Positions 1 to 10,795 of a stretch of DNA of 64,000 nt are shown here, piece after piece. Below the pieces are notes generated by a model, which saw only the letters and a program-made list of their open reading frames with translations, was not told the DNA's origin and did no database searches. How positions within the stretch are numbered: position 1 is the stretch's first letter; each line of letters starts with the position of its first letter. Source of the stretch: Pomphorhynchus laevis (taxonomy: Eukaryota > Acanthocephala > Palaeacanthocephala > Echinorhynchida > Pomphorhynchidae). The DNA lies in the NCBI GenBank assembly GCA_012934845.2, contig WNNJ02002500.1:177225-241224 (forward strand), in the 5' to 3' direction. Made by a program: the position numbers and the translations under genes.

Positions 1-1290
1 CATTAACTATTACAAGGTTTGATTTCTGATTTTATATTATCCGATGAAAGTAGATACTCTATTCACCATAGTAAAGCAACTTTTAAAACAAAATTAATTT
101 TGTTTATTTTGGATACGAAACAAGTCAACATCTATAGCATAAAGCATGAGTTACGTTTCTATGTTAGTAGGTGTGAGCCCAACGATCGCAATTCGAACTA
201 ATTGTGAATTTAAGAATCGAGCATTTTATAATATTTTTCTATTCTTCCCATATCTTAAAAATTAAAACCCAGTGTTCATGTCGTTTTCAATCAACACTGG
301 AATTTAAAATCCATTGGGGACGAAAACTCTTTTAAATAAAATGTAATTGTTTAATCTTATTTAATTAAATCTAATTTAATAAAATTTAATTATAAATATA
401 GATTTGTTACTTGTAATGTAACCAAACTATATTATCATTTTCAACAATATCATTTTCAACGTATCAATAAATTTGCATGGTAAACGCGTAAGACGACATT
501 TATCAAATTATCACACTAGATTTTCATTAATTAAATTATATTAAACTATTTTTATTCAGTTATTTTAATTATTTCACGAATTCGCAGCTTTTCTTAATTA
601 ATTGCAAATCAAATAGTCTAAAAAGAATCGACAAATTGCTCTGCGTTAGTGATGCCTTATTATAACCGATGATCTATGTGTCATTGAAGAACCAGCTTTC
701 CAGTATCCTTCAATATTGATTTTCCATTTCTCCTGACTATCATTGTATATTTCTAGTTGGTGTGTTACAAAATCAGATGTCCTTAATTGTATTCGTTTGT
801 TGCGAATTTTACTATAAAATTATATTGAGTTTTCCGTAGGTGTTTACTCACAAATAATAGATAAGTATCCACAACCTTAATATTTGATACTCACAGCTAT
901 CTGTGAATACAGATATCAGATTGTGAATTCAGATTTCAGTGTATCCACAAAATTACAGAGTACGTGCTAATAAAATGTACAAAATACAAATTTACAGAAT
1001 GTAAATATAAATGAAATTTAATGCAATTCTATAAACTTATTTTTAAATTAAAAATTTGTTTTAAATTGAATTAATAATAATTGGTTTAAAATTAAACCAA
1101 TTTTCAGTTACAAAATAAAGTAACAGAATTTTCGATATAATCTTTAGCGTATCTACCAAGTTGTCCTTTGCACGACGAATTGCTATTTACATTTATCATA
1201 TAAATTGTCGATTATTTTATTCTGGCCTATCGTGCCGTTATCACAATTTATAAAAAATACAAAATGTTCAAAATACAAATTTACAGAATG

Positions 1291-1400
1291 TAAATATAAA
1301 TGAAATAAATAAAAAATTAAAATAAATTCAGTTGAGCTTGTTCAACAAATTCGAAACATAATTGTCGTTATAGTTTGAATGCATTTAGTGAAATTTTGAA
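1291..1400 (+). repeat. Direct repeat, copy 1 (about 110 bp)
   Basis: This copy matches 2034-2143 with a few substitutions. The shared core runs from an A/T-rich lead through TTGTTCAACAAATTC to TTTGAATGCATT and ends in GTGAAATTTTGAA. The family is unknown. It has no coding potential and is probably an old non-autonomous element. Confidence 0.7.
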
Positions 1401-1600
1401 CTATTTGCTTTGATAAAACATTTTATATGAAATTTTAAAAACGTTTCTCAATAAATATTTAAGGACTAATAAATATTTGATAAATAATAAATATTTGATA
1501 ACGATGATTAAAATTTGAAAATTGTTAAGTGATTTAAGGGCTTGTTCAACAATTCAAGTGATTTAAAAGCACATCATAGAACTTATTTATTTGTTTCTTA

Positions 1601-1671
1601 CCAACATAGCAGCGGGGCCAAATACATGCTATTTGGCCCCGCTGTATACAGCGGGGCCAAAGTTTTCAAAA
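1601..1671. repeat. PLE-tail remnant folded into a 30-bp perfect palindrome
   Basis: The first half (CAACATAGCAGCGGGGCC, then CAAATACATGCTA) is the reverse complement of the structured tail of the N-terminal-endonuclease PLE (compare 38970-39005). It is followed at 1632-1661 by a perfect 30-bp palindrome built from the same TTTGGCCCCGCTG block. The block therefore occurs three times in about 55 bp in alternating orientation. This looks like a template-switch or fold-back product of the PLE tail. Confidence 0.7.
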
Positions 1672-2033
1672 CTCTTGTATAGTTTTGAAAATACTATAAA
1701 ATACATTTTGATAGCATTAATATAAAAATCACAAAATCTTTTATCTGTTATGCTAGCCTTTCGATTATGAAATTTATTTTAGAGATTGTTATTTTTGTTA
1801 CTCTGGGAATAAATCATAGTATTCGTAAATATAAATAAAATAAATATATGAATTTTATGTTTATTAATAAATAAACGTAAATACTTAATTTATATTATAT
1901 AAATATGAATTAATTTTTAATTAAAAATTAATTAAATTTTAATTTAATTATTTAAATTAATTAATTAAATTAAATTTTAATTAATTATATAAAATATTAA
2001 AGTTCTTATCTCTTAAATTGCTAAATAATTTTC

Positions 2034-2143
2034 AAATATAAATTAAATAAATAAAAAATTAAAATAAATTTAGCCGGGTTTGTTCAACAAATTCAAAACA
2101 TAATTGTCGTTATAGTTTGAATGCATTAAGTGAAATTTTGAAT
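2034..2143 (+). repeat. Direct repeat, copy 2
   Basis: This is the mate of 1291-1400 in the same orientation about 740 bp downstream, with scattered mismatches. Nothing identifies the family. Confidence 0.7.
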
Positions 2144-2394
2144 TTTTTTGCAAGTCATTAATTTATCAAACAATATTAACATAACATAATATTTACTAAA
2201 ATGATCTACATATTTTACACAAATAGTATTAAAAAATTGTACAAATCGGTATTACATTGAGGTTTTATCTCTCGACAGGGTTAGACTTCATGGAATTCCA
2301 TAATTCCCTCTTTCTTTTCCATGCTCTCTCTATGGTGCACGCGGCATTTCCTCTCTGCACTGCTATGCTCACACGTTGAAAAATGAACGACATG

Positions 2395-2695
2395 TTCTAC
2401 AAAACGAGAATATTTTTGGATTAAAAACTCTCAATTATTTGTATCAATTTGGAAAGAACAACGTGGTACAAAGATTTTGCAGAATTAGTATATAAAATTA
2501 TAATAATCCGGCTAAACGCAAGCTAAAACGTAATGGTGATTAACGAATTTATAAAAATAAAATCCATATATAGAAGAATATATAAATGAACAATTAGAAA
2601 TATTAAAACAACTTTTAAGAGATAATAAACTAAAAGATCTTTATGTAAATATACGAAGTTTTTCTAAAGATATCATTTGTTCAATAAATCAAAGA
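2395..2695 (+). mobile_element. N-terminal-EN PLE fragment A
   Basis: Decayed copy of the segment of the best PLE copy near 36594-36920: the end of the GIY-YIG domain, the basic linker and the beginning of the domain before the RT. It stops abruptly at AATCAAAG and is followed by unrelated DNA. At the codon aligned with the TGA of the best copy it has AGA (Arg). Confidence 0.8.
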
Positions 2696-2879
2696 TGAAT
2701 TGAAGAGAATGTTCCATGTTTGATAGGAAATAATATAATGAGATATAAGAAGATAAGGCAATAAGGTACAAGCTAATGATCCATTTCTACATATTGTTAA
2801 GTTTCCCTTCACATTGATATATAGGACATATAAAAAACTAAATTATTTATTTTATATAGTCAATATCAAATTTAAAACT

Positions 2880-4130
2880 TAGATAGTGAAGGTTTTTTGG
2901 TTAAAACTCTTAATTCCATGTCCCTATTAAAATCAAATACCATGATACAACGAATTGACAGATGTGGTATAGTAAATAATAAGCAACTATATTATAATAA
3001 TCCGGTTAAACGCAAGCCAAGAAGTCATGGCGATAAAAGGAATAAGAAAAATAGAGTTAAAAATATTAAAAAATATATGTATATAAATGAACAATTAGAA
3101 ATATTGAAACAACTTTTAAGAGATAATAAGCTAAAAGATCTTTATGTAAATATAAGAAGTTTTTCTAAAGATATCATTTGTTCAATAAATCAAAAATTAA
3201 TTAACGAATATGATAGGTTAAGTTGTATAATATACAGTTATTGTAATATAAAATACTATAATCGTACAATAAATGTTAATAATAACAATAGAAAATATAC
3301 ACTGACCATAAAATTCATAAACTTCATAAATAAATGTAAGGGGGAGACTTTTAAATAATTCTAATAGTAAAAAATAATAAGATTATATTTAAGTAAAACA
3401 AATACTAGAAAAGGTATAAACTTTTACCGCCACTATAAAGAAAAATTTGTAATTATAATAAAACATTGGAAGCAATATGTCACGATGATATTGGCAAATT
3501 CAAGAAACAGAATACAATTGCAAAAATCTTAATTTTGATTAAATAAATGAACATATATGTACCCATAGTCTAGAATTAATTAAAAATTATGAATTAATGA
3601 AAGTGTCATCAAAAAGGTATAAATATAGATTAAATAATAACAACGACAAAAATAAAATTTACAATTCGTTATATAATAACTTAAATGCTTACTTTGGTAA
3701 GCTGATTAATAGTGAAAGCTCGAATATAGCTAAGATAAACATTTGGAAAGATTATATATCTGATAAAATTAGAAAATAAAATGAAAATAACAAACAATTA
3801 TAAAAGAAAAGATAAAATTAATAAAGATATGTATAAAGAACTTACTAAATTAAAGGATAACTATATAATAACAACTATTGATAAAGCTAGTAATAACTTT
3901 GTCTTCATATGCAAAAAGCTTTATTATGATATACTGATGAAAGAGGTTAATTCTAATGATTTAAATGTAAATCCAACATATGAACGTAGTGAGTTGAGTT
4001 TAGAAACAATTATTGCAAGTCACAGTTCTATAATGGATAAAAAGGGTATAAAGGTTGAATCAGATAATAAAACTATGCCTATGTTATATTGGAATTCAAA
4101 ATTACATAAAAATCCAATAAATTGAATATA
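2880..4130 (+). mobile_element. N-terminal-EN PLE fragment B
   Basis: Begins at the end of the GIY-YIG domain (VKTLNSM, aligned to the best copy's IKTLNSM) and continues through the basic linker and the YINEQLEIL segment into the N-terminal part of the RT (KITNNYKRKDKINKDMYKEL). It is open in three consecutive pieces (2897-3358, 3597-3779, 3781-4125) separated by small indels or stops. The codon aligned with the TGA of the copy at 36240 reads CGA. The fragment ends inside the RT, upstream of the polymerase motifs. Confidence 0.85.
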
Positions 4131-4189
4131 TATTGAATAATAACGATTAAAATAATATTTACAATCCGTAATAAATTGACTTAAATTCT

Positions 4190-4630
4190 ACAAGTCACTG
4201 TTCTAAAATGGATAAAAAGGGTAAAAAGGTTGAATCAAACAATAAAACTATAACTATATTATATTGGAATTCAAAATTACATAAAAATCCAATAAAACCT
4301 AGGTTCATATGTAATGCTTTTAAATGTACATCAAAACCACTTTCTGTTTATATGAATAATATATTTAAATTAATTAAAACACGCGAAATCAATACTGGTA
4401 TTTTAGGTTTAATTCAAAACAAAAGAATTTTTAGATAGAAAAATGTTAAAATAAAATGGTTACAATGATTGACAAGAATTTTTAGCAATAAATTTTCAGT
4501 ATATAAATGCTACGATTTAAAGTTAGCAGATATCAAAGAAAAATTAAAAACATTAATAAACTTTAATATAACATATATTAAAGATAATATATAATATAGC
4601 AATAATATCGTAATTATTATCGTTTTTATT
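4190..4630 (+). mobile_element. N-terminal-EN PLE fragment C
   Basis: Restarts at a point already present in fragment B: the MDKKGKKVES segment near 4208 repeats the MDKKGIKVES segment near 4033. It then runs through LYWNSKLHKNPIKPRFIC, a recognisable PLE RT block, before decaying. The overlap with fragment B suggests two insertions or a template jump rather than one interrupted copy. Confidence 0.75.
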
Positions 4631-4732
4631 ATAACGATAATTTTTTTAGAAAGCATTTTATTTATAGTCAAAGAAAAATAAACAATATCACCAAAAATTT
4701 GACTGTGATAAATTTCAATTAATTAAACTCAG

Positions 4733-7700
4733 TGTACGCCGTTTGTCGAGTACCAGCGCAAGTATGATGTCCCCTCGTTAATCGTGCAGCCCGGATGCAC
4801 ATTGATGCGAACTTGGTCATAGCGATGCTTATTTTGGAACGCAATGTTCTTATCAGATCACTATAAGTGTGTAACCCACTGCCCGCAATCGTGACGTAAT
4901 TCTTTTGATTGTCAAGTCTGCCGCAGGTAGCGCCGTTTCCTGCAATGACAAGGAGTATGAATGATGCTCTTTCATACCGACACACTCTCTCCTCGTACTT
5001 GACTCGCTTTCGTCTCTCATGATATTAGATAGGGGTGGTGTTGTTGGAAGCATTCGACTGAGCTAGGTGATTAAATGAGCAAACGTCCAACATGAACCGC
5101 TCCGTCATGCTTTCAAACAATCCACGGCACTCCACGTCCAGCCAGGCATCTCGATCTATTGTTGTTGATTATATCTCAAAAATCATATTTTCATCAATTG
5201 GCTGAAGTACTGGCTCGAATGCCACAGCAGAGCACACATTGGACAGTTATTTTGCAACAAGTTCCCTTAGAATGTTATGTCTGATTGTTGGCATCCCTCC
5301 TGTCTGACAGGAATGAGTATGAGTAATGCTGAATTATTCTCCGCATTGACATTTGTGTGAGACAAATGGAGGATTCCAGCCGTAGCGTGCTGCCAAGACA
5401 TCGCGAAATTCAACAGAGCTCAGGTTCAGGTTTATCGTGCGTAGAGGTTTGCAGAACAGCCACGATGATGCAACTTAAATTTTCGCAAGACACAAACGCG
5501 CGCCGATGGGGTCACTGTTGTTCAGTACTTGCTGTCTTATTTGGGCATCGATTTGTGCCTTCTCATTCTTAATAAGATTTATTATATCACTTTTATATGA
5601 TCGAAGTTCGTCCCCTATAAAGCCATATAGTAAAGGTTTGCTTAGTCTCATGGAACGCTCCCTATTCAATTTGGGATTAGCGGCGGGATCATTGATGCCA
5701 AGTCCACCTTCATTCAAAGGCAAAAAACAAACGTACTGCCTTACAACATTTAGTTCGATCCCAATAATGGCTGGTATAAAATGTTGTTTAATGTAAAGTG
5801 ACAGTTCGTCGTAGGCATCATTAGTTGCCATCATCGTCGTAGGTTAGTCATGAACGTCCGAGGAAAGCCCATTTAAATTGTAATGATCGCGTAAACACGG
5901 CATATGCTATATTGGGTTCTTCCTTTGCATTCTCGATTAATCTGCTTATCAGCATCTTCTTTTCTTTGAATTTAGACTTCACGAATTTGTCAGTGTAGAC
6001 TATAGCACTAATGACAGACCCAGGTACACGCATTCCTGATGTCAATCTGTTGATCTCAAGATTTTGGAAAAGATTCCTTGCCTCGGATTGGTTACTGCTT
6101 TGAGTAAGAAGTTGGCCCTTTTCATTGTTTATGAAATACCCATATTGAGGCCCGATTTGACATATTGCCTCTCACACCGCAAGCAAATCATCAGGCGTTC
6201 CAACACAAATTCCGTCATCGGCATACCATATGTGTATTACTCCTGGACAGATGTGTGTGAGGCGCTTTATAAGCGGTAGAGTGGCTGCGGCGAAATCCAA
6301 CATTGCCAAAAAAAACTCCTTGAGTAAATCCCTCTTTAGATAATATTACTTAATCCTCAACTGAAAGTGTAGGGTTTGTTCCGTAGATATTTTGTAATAC
6401 GTCATTAGCGCCGGAACCGTGAATCTTATGTTATCTAGCGCGATCGGACAGTTTACATGGTTGAAAGCATTACTAGCGTCAACTTAAAAAGCACAATATC
6501 CAGGGTTGTCCTGCAAAAGTCTTCCAACAGAATGAATGGCAGCATTAACCCCACATTTCTGTCCCGCACAGAGCTGCTTGCATCCAGCAACTGCTTGAAG
6601 GTGATTACCAATACGGCGAGCGATAACTTTGCAAATTACCCGCCTTGAAATATCACCAACCTCTATTGGACGGATACCGGGACTCTTGTCAAAGGGCAAT
6701 AATGTGCTGGCTGTAAATGCTTCGAGAAATTATGACGGAATAGGATTGGACGCGAGACACACAGTAAGTTCCGCTAGGCTGGTAGTCAACATTAGCGATT
6801 CCCGGCCAAAGGATTTGAGCATTGAACGAAATATCTGGGCATCAACAATCGATGGACCAGCTATCCTTGTGATTTATTAGCTACTCGAATTATTTCGGTA
6901 GCGTTTATATCTTCGAATTGTACTGGATGATGATCAATTATGTCGGGTATATGACTGTTTAGCATTGCGCTAGCACAAATTTTCGCAGGCGTTGAATGGA
7001 GTTGTTCCAATTTTCTCCTTGTCGAAACATCTTCTCCTTCTTCGTCTAGGGATAATATTTTCGAAGTTCATGTAGGGCAGTGTTAAATCTTTATCGCAAC
7101 ATTTGTTTTTCCTGATGAGGACAGCTATATAAATCTTTCGGGCCATTGTTCGGTTTTAGAGAGCCGACTGTATCGATTGTTCGCTGGATTTTTTTGAAGA
7201 ACTCGAGCCTCAGCTATAAGAGATGTTAGTATTTTATTTTGCCATAGGGTGATTCTCTTTTCAAGCGTGTTACGTCTGGCTGCAATACTAATGGAAGGGA
7301 TTCGTTGAAGTACCAATTGCCATTTTGAGACCATGTGAATTGATCCCGGGTCGTTAGCGGCGGAACTGTACAAACTAGCTAGCGTTTCAACAAAGACATG
7401 ACTCGCGCGGCATCTTGACAATTTAAGGTGGTGAGACTGCCACTGTATTACTTCTTTATAGATATCGACCAAAAGATTATCTTGTTCTATCGCAGTGATT
7501 GATGAAGTCAGCTAATTATTATAATAAGTGATAAGGTCAGAAGATGCATATATTAGAACGTTCGTTTGGGATGACAGTGTACTTGGCTGTTGGGTCATAA
7601 GTAGCAACTGTTGAGGGCTTCACTCGTGCTCTAATTGGTGTGAGAATAGATCTTGTTTGTGCAATTTGGAGCCAAGCAGTCAATATATTGTTTCTTCTCT

Positions 7701-7786
7701 ATTGCACATACGCATCCTTCGCATTTAGCTGCCGAAACAGAGCACGCACCACACCTAGGCAAAGCTCTAGACTTTTCTTTGGGCAT
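4733..7786 (-). mobile_element. Decayed LINE-like retroelement with Cys-rich N-terminus
   Basis: About 3 kb of one degraded ORF can be followed on the minus strand from a Cys-rich start (7786-7631) through a helical region (7472-7125: RRNTLEKRITLWQNKIL), a HPVQFEDINATEI block (about 6900), RT motifs (6699-6484: SPGIRPIEVGDISRR, LCAGQKCGVNAAIHS), a thumb-like block (6045-5848 and 5834-5475: FKWAFLGRS, YIKQHFIPAIIG, LPLNEGGLGINDP) and a C-terminal block (4985-4719: YERASFILLV then LRSKISIAMTKFASMCIRAAR). From memory this order belongs to an RT family common in cnidarians and other aquatic invertebrates. I cannot name its clade. It has many stops and frameshifts. No terminal repeats were seen. 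Confidence 0.75.
7631..7786 (-). pseudogene. Cys-rich N-terminal segment of the LINE-like ORF
   Basis: A 51-codon open frame starts with MPKEKSRALPRCGACSVS and contains a cluster of eight cysteines (CGAC, KCEGCVC, DCLAPNC) that looks like a zinc-binding nucleic-acid-interaction module. It ends at a TAG. It is collinear with the retroelement domains downstream on the same strand, so I read it as the 5' end of that element rather than a separate gene. No ORF caller at a 60-codon cutoff would report it. Confidence 0.6.
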
Positions 7787-7978
7787 TATTTACAATGATA
7801 GTGACCGTACTTTGTGTTGAAATCAAAAACAATTATTCGAGTTGGCGCTGGCTGGTACTTGCGACGGTACTTGTAAATTCGCGCTGGTTCGATACTCTTT
7901 CCTTTTTTAATTGTAAGTAATTAGTTATTGTAAGAATTTATAATAAGAAAGACAATTTTTTAACGTCATTATTAACGG

Positions 7979-8040
7979 CATCATTAGTTGCCATCATCGT
8001 CGTAGGTTAGACATGAACGTCCGAGGAAAGCCCATTTAAT
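7979..8040 (-). repeat. 62-bp duplicate of the LINE-like element joined to another LINE
   Basis: This stretch repeats 5815-5878 almost exactly (one substitution seen): a segment encoding KWAFLGRSCLTYDDDGN. At its upper edge it is fused directly to a different LINE RT fragment (8036-8960). It sits only about 190 bp upstream of the start of the parent element. Confidence 0.8.
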
Positions 8041-8960
8041 AGAGGGATGAGTGAATCTCCCTGTAAAACACCGCGATAAGCAAAAAGAATTCAGAGGTGT
8101 TGATACCATCAGATACTTTAAGGCGATTAGGCTGAAGCACAGAATAAATAAGATACAAAAAGCGACAACTAACGGACACTCTAGTGGAAAGTTTATCAAG
8201 TAACAAAGAACGATTCACTGTGTCAAATGGACGCTCAAAGTCAACAAAAGTAGCATACAACGGTCTACGATTAGCGAAACAATTGGTGACTTCGTCACGG
8301 ACATGCTTTATTGCTTTGGACGTAGACCTATTCGGGCGGAATCCATACTGCTCCGTAGGTAAGAGATGCTCGCGACACTTAATAAAGCGCATATAAATTA
8401 TATAAGTCAATAATTTATAACTATGATTCAATATCGAAATCCCCCGGTACGCATCCAGTGAATCATAGTCACCTTTACCCTTTGCAAGATTTTAATTACA
8501 CCGTCGAGCCACGAAATCGGAAATGAATGACCTGCAAGAAGTAGATTGAAGAGTTCTGTCCAGTAGTCTATCAAAATATCAATAGTCGACTTTAACTGTT
8601 CGAAGCATAATTGATCTCACCCGGCAGCTGTATGATCTTTTATGATTGATAGGGATATTACGACTTCAAATGGCGTGAAAGGTAAATTCAGAGGATCTGA
8701 ACCGTATATTGAATTTATGCATGAAACTGAAGGTAAACGTACGGGCGTGTCTTCTAATATTGAATGGCACAAAATAGATTGGAAGTGTGATTTCCAATTT
8801 TCTGTTTGAATCCTGAAAGATGTTCAAATGTTAGCTTTCTTAAGTATCCACGGTGTCAACTCCGCCTTAGACAATTCCCGTCGTTCCATCTCCAAACGTC
8901 ATTCTCTACGATACATCGATACTAGTTTAAGGTAAAGCCTACGTACATATACAAAATATT
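8036..8960 (-). mobile_element. LINE (jockey/CR1-like) RT fragment
   Basis: On the minus strand the region reads TPFEVVISLSIIKDHTAAG, then WTELFNLLLAGHSFPISW and GVIKILQ, then the open frame 8431-8036 with ILNHSYKLLTYIIYMRF (first part in a shifted frame), LLPTEQYGFRPNRSTSKAI and LYATFVDFERPFDTVNRSLLLDKL (FVDF is RT motif A). GVLQGDSLIPLL follows in another frame near 8060. These are the classic palm motifs of APE-type LINEs. The 3' end is cut off by the fusion at 8036, and several indels break it. The domain upstream of 8720 is only faintly visible. Confidence 0.75.
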
Positions 8961-9309
8961 TCCTTACCGTTAAATCGAACCGCTAAATTTTATTTAATAG
9001 AATTAAATGTTGCTGGAACTGTTTAAACCACGCGGGTATCACTATGTATGAGTTATTTGGGATAATCGGGTTCATATCTATAAGACTGTAGAAGGATGGA
9101 AGTTACAGAAGTAATGCTGTTCCCCAGTGCTCCTGATCTAAGGAATTGAAAAGTTAGATTTATTTGACTATAATCAATTGCTGAAGTACATAATTTCCTG
9201 CTAGGTTGACGGGGCAAATCTATTGATTGTATGTTGCATATGCAATCGAAAATACACGAAACAGGTTTGTGTTTACGAACTAACGCCCATTTTGAAGATA
9301 GTTCTATAA

Positions 9310-10795
9310 TAGTGCACCACTATTATAAATGCTGTATCCATTAAGAATCCAACAAGTGCATCGACAATTCAGCAACAACCTCGCCTAGTGTTTAAGGATG
9401 GTCCGCACAGCAATTCGATCTGGTAAAGAGCTTAAGCATCAGACAATTAAGCAGTGTCGAAAACGCCTTTATTCACAATGTCACACAGGCAACCGAAACG
9501 GTCAGTGACGACTTCATTCTACTGATGAGTGTTGCCGGGTACTTTTGGTCGTCTAGAAGTGACATGGTGACTGAAAGTCGTGAATCGAAGTCCAGTCTAT
9601 CAAGCAACACCATTTAGTATAAATGCCGTATTTCGTAAGAAATCCCAGACCGTTGTCTACTCAGCACATCAGTGCAATACTATTATACTTGCCATATCCA
9701 TTAAGGATCCAACGGGTGCAGTTAAAATTCAGCAACAACCTCTACCTAGTGTTTAAGGATGGTCCGCACCGCAATTCGATCTGGTAAAGAGCGTAAGCCT
9801 CAGACAATTAAGCAAAGTATCGGAAACGCCTTTATTCACAATGTCACACAGGCAACCGAAACGGCCAGTGAGTACTTCATTCTACTGATGAGTGTTGCCG
9901 GTACTTATTGGTCGTCTAGAAGTGACATGGTGACTAAAAGTCGTGAATCGAAATCCAGTCTATCAAGCAACACCATTTAGAATAAATGACGAATTTCGTA
10001 AGAAATCCTGGACCGTTGTTTACTCAGCACATCAGTGCAATACTATTATACCTGCCGTATCCATTAAGGATCCAACGAGTGCACCGAAAATTCAGCAACA
10101 ACATCTACCTAGTGTTTAAGGATGGTCCGCACCGCAATTCGATCTGGTAAAGAGCGTGAGCCTCAGACAATTAAGCAAAGTGTCGGAAACGCCTTTATTC
10201 ACAATGTCACACAGGCAACCGAAAAGTCCAGTGACGACTTCATTCTACTGATGAGTGTTGCTAAGTACTCATTAATCGTCTAGAAGTGACATGGTGACTG
10301 AAAGTCGTGAATCGAAATCCAGTCTATCGAGCAAGACCATTTGGTATAAATGACGAATTTCGTAAGAAATCCTGGACCGTTGTTTACTCAGCACATCCGT
10401 GCAATACTATTATACCTGTGGTATCCATTTATGATCCAACGAGTACAGCGAAAATTCAGTAACAACCTCTACCTAGTGTTTAAGGATGGTCCGCACCGCA
10501 ATTCGATCTGGTAAAGAGCGTAAGCCTCAAACAATTAAGCAAAGTGTCGGAAACGCCTTTATTCACAATGTCACACAGGCAACCGAAACGGCCAGTGAGT
10601 ACTTCATTCTACTGATGAGTGTTGCCGGGTACTCATTAATCGTATAGAAGTGACATGGTGACTGAAAGTCGTGAATCGAAATCCAGTCTATCAAGCAGCA
10701 CCATATAGTATAAATGCCGTATTTCGTAAGAAATCCTGGACCGTTGTCTACTCAGCACATCAATGCACTACTATTATACATGCGTTATGTCGTGA
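9310..10795 (+). repeat. 362-bp satellite array, about four units
   Basis: A tandem repeat of 361-364 bp: the marker TTTAAGGATGGTCCGCAC recurs at 9391, 9752, 10115 and 10479. Units are about 90-95% alike. The array begins near the ACTATTATA block at 9310 and ends near 10795. Open frames inside it (for example 9759-9980) are by-products of the repeat. Each unit carries a hammerhead-like core in permuted order: GGCAACC, CGAAAC, 20-odd nt, then CTACTGATGAG and GTTGCC. A related core is found in the dispersed modules at 24772 and 25105. Confidence 0.92.

Larger units (their letters stand above)
1..2394. other. AT-rich non-coding stretch
   Basis: No gene is supported here. The short open frame near the left edge shows no family resemblance. 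The stretch holds A/T-rich simple sequence (strongest near 1860-1990), a pair of diverged direct repeats (1291-1400 and 2034-2143), a 38-bp direct repeat (about 978-1016 and 1267-1305) and a palindromic remnant of the PLE tail at 1601-1671. Confidence 0.6.

Noticed and set aside
1860-2000. Possible CRISPR-like or regulatory A/T repeat
   Set aside because: Irregular A/T simple sequence with no fixed repeat-spacer pattern; the genome is eukaryotic.
7981-8060. Extension of the first LINE-like element into 8.0-8.4 kb
   Set aside because: Only 62 bp match it; the rest belongs to a different LINE RT, so it is a fusion.
9759-9980. 73-codon ORF in the satellite
   Set aside because: It recurs only in broken form in sister units and has no motif; it is a frame by-product of the tandem repeat.
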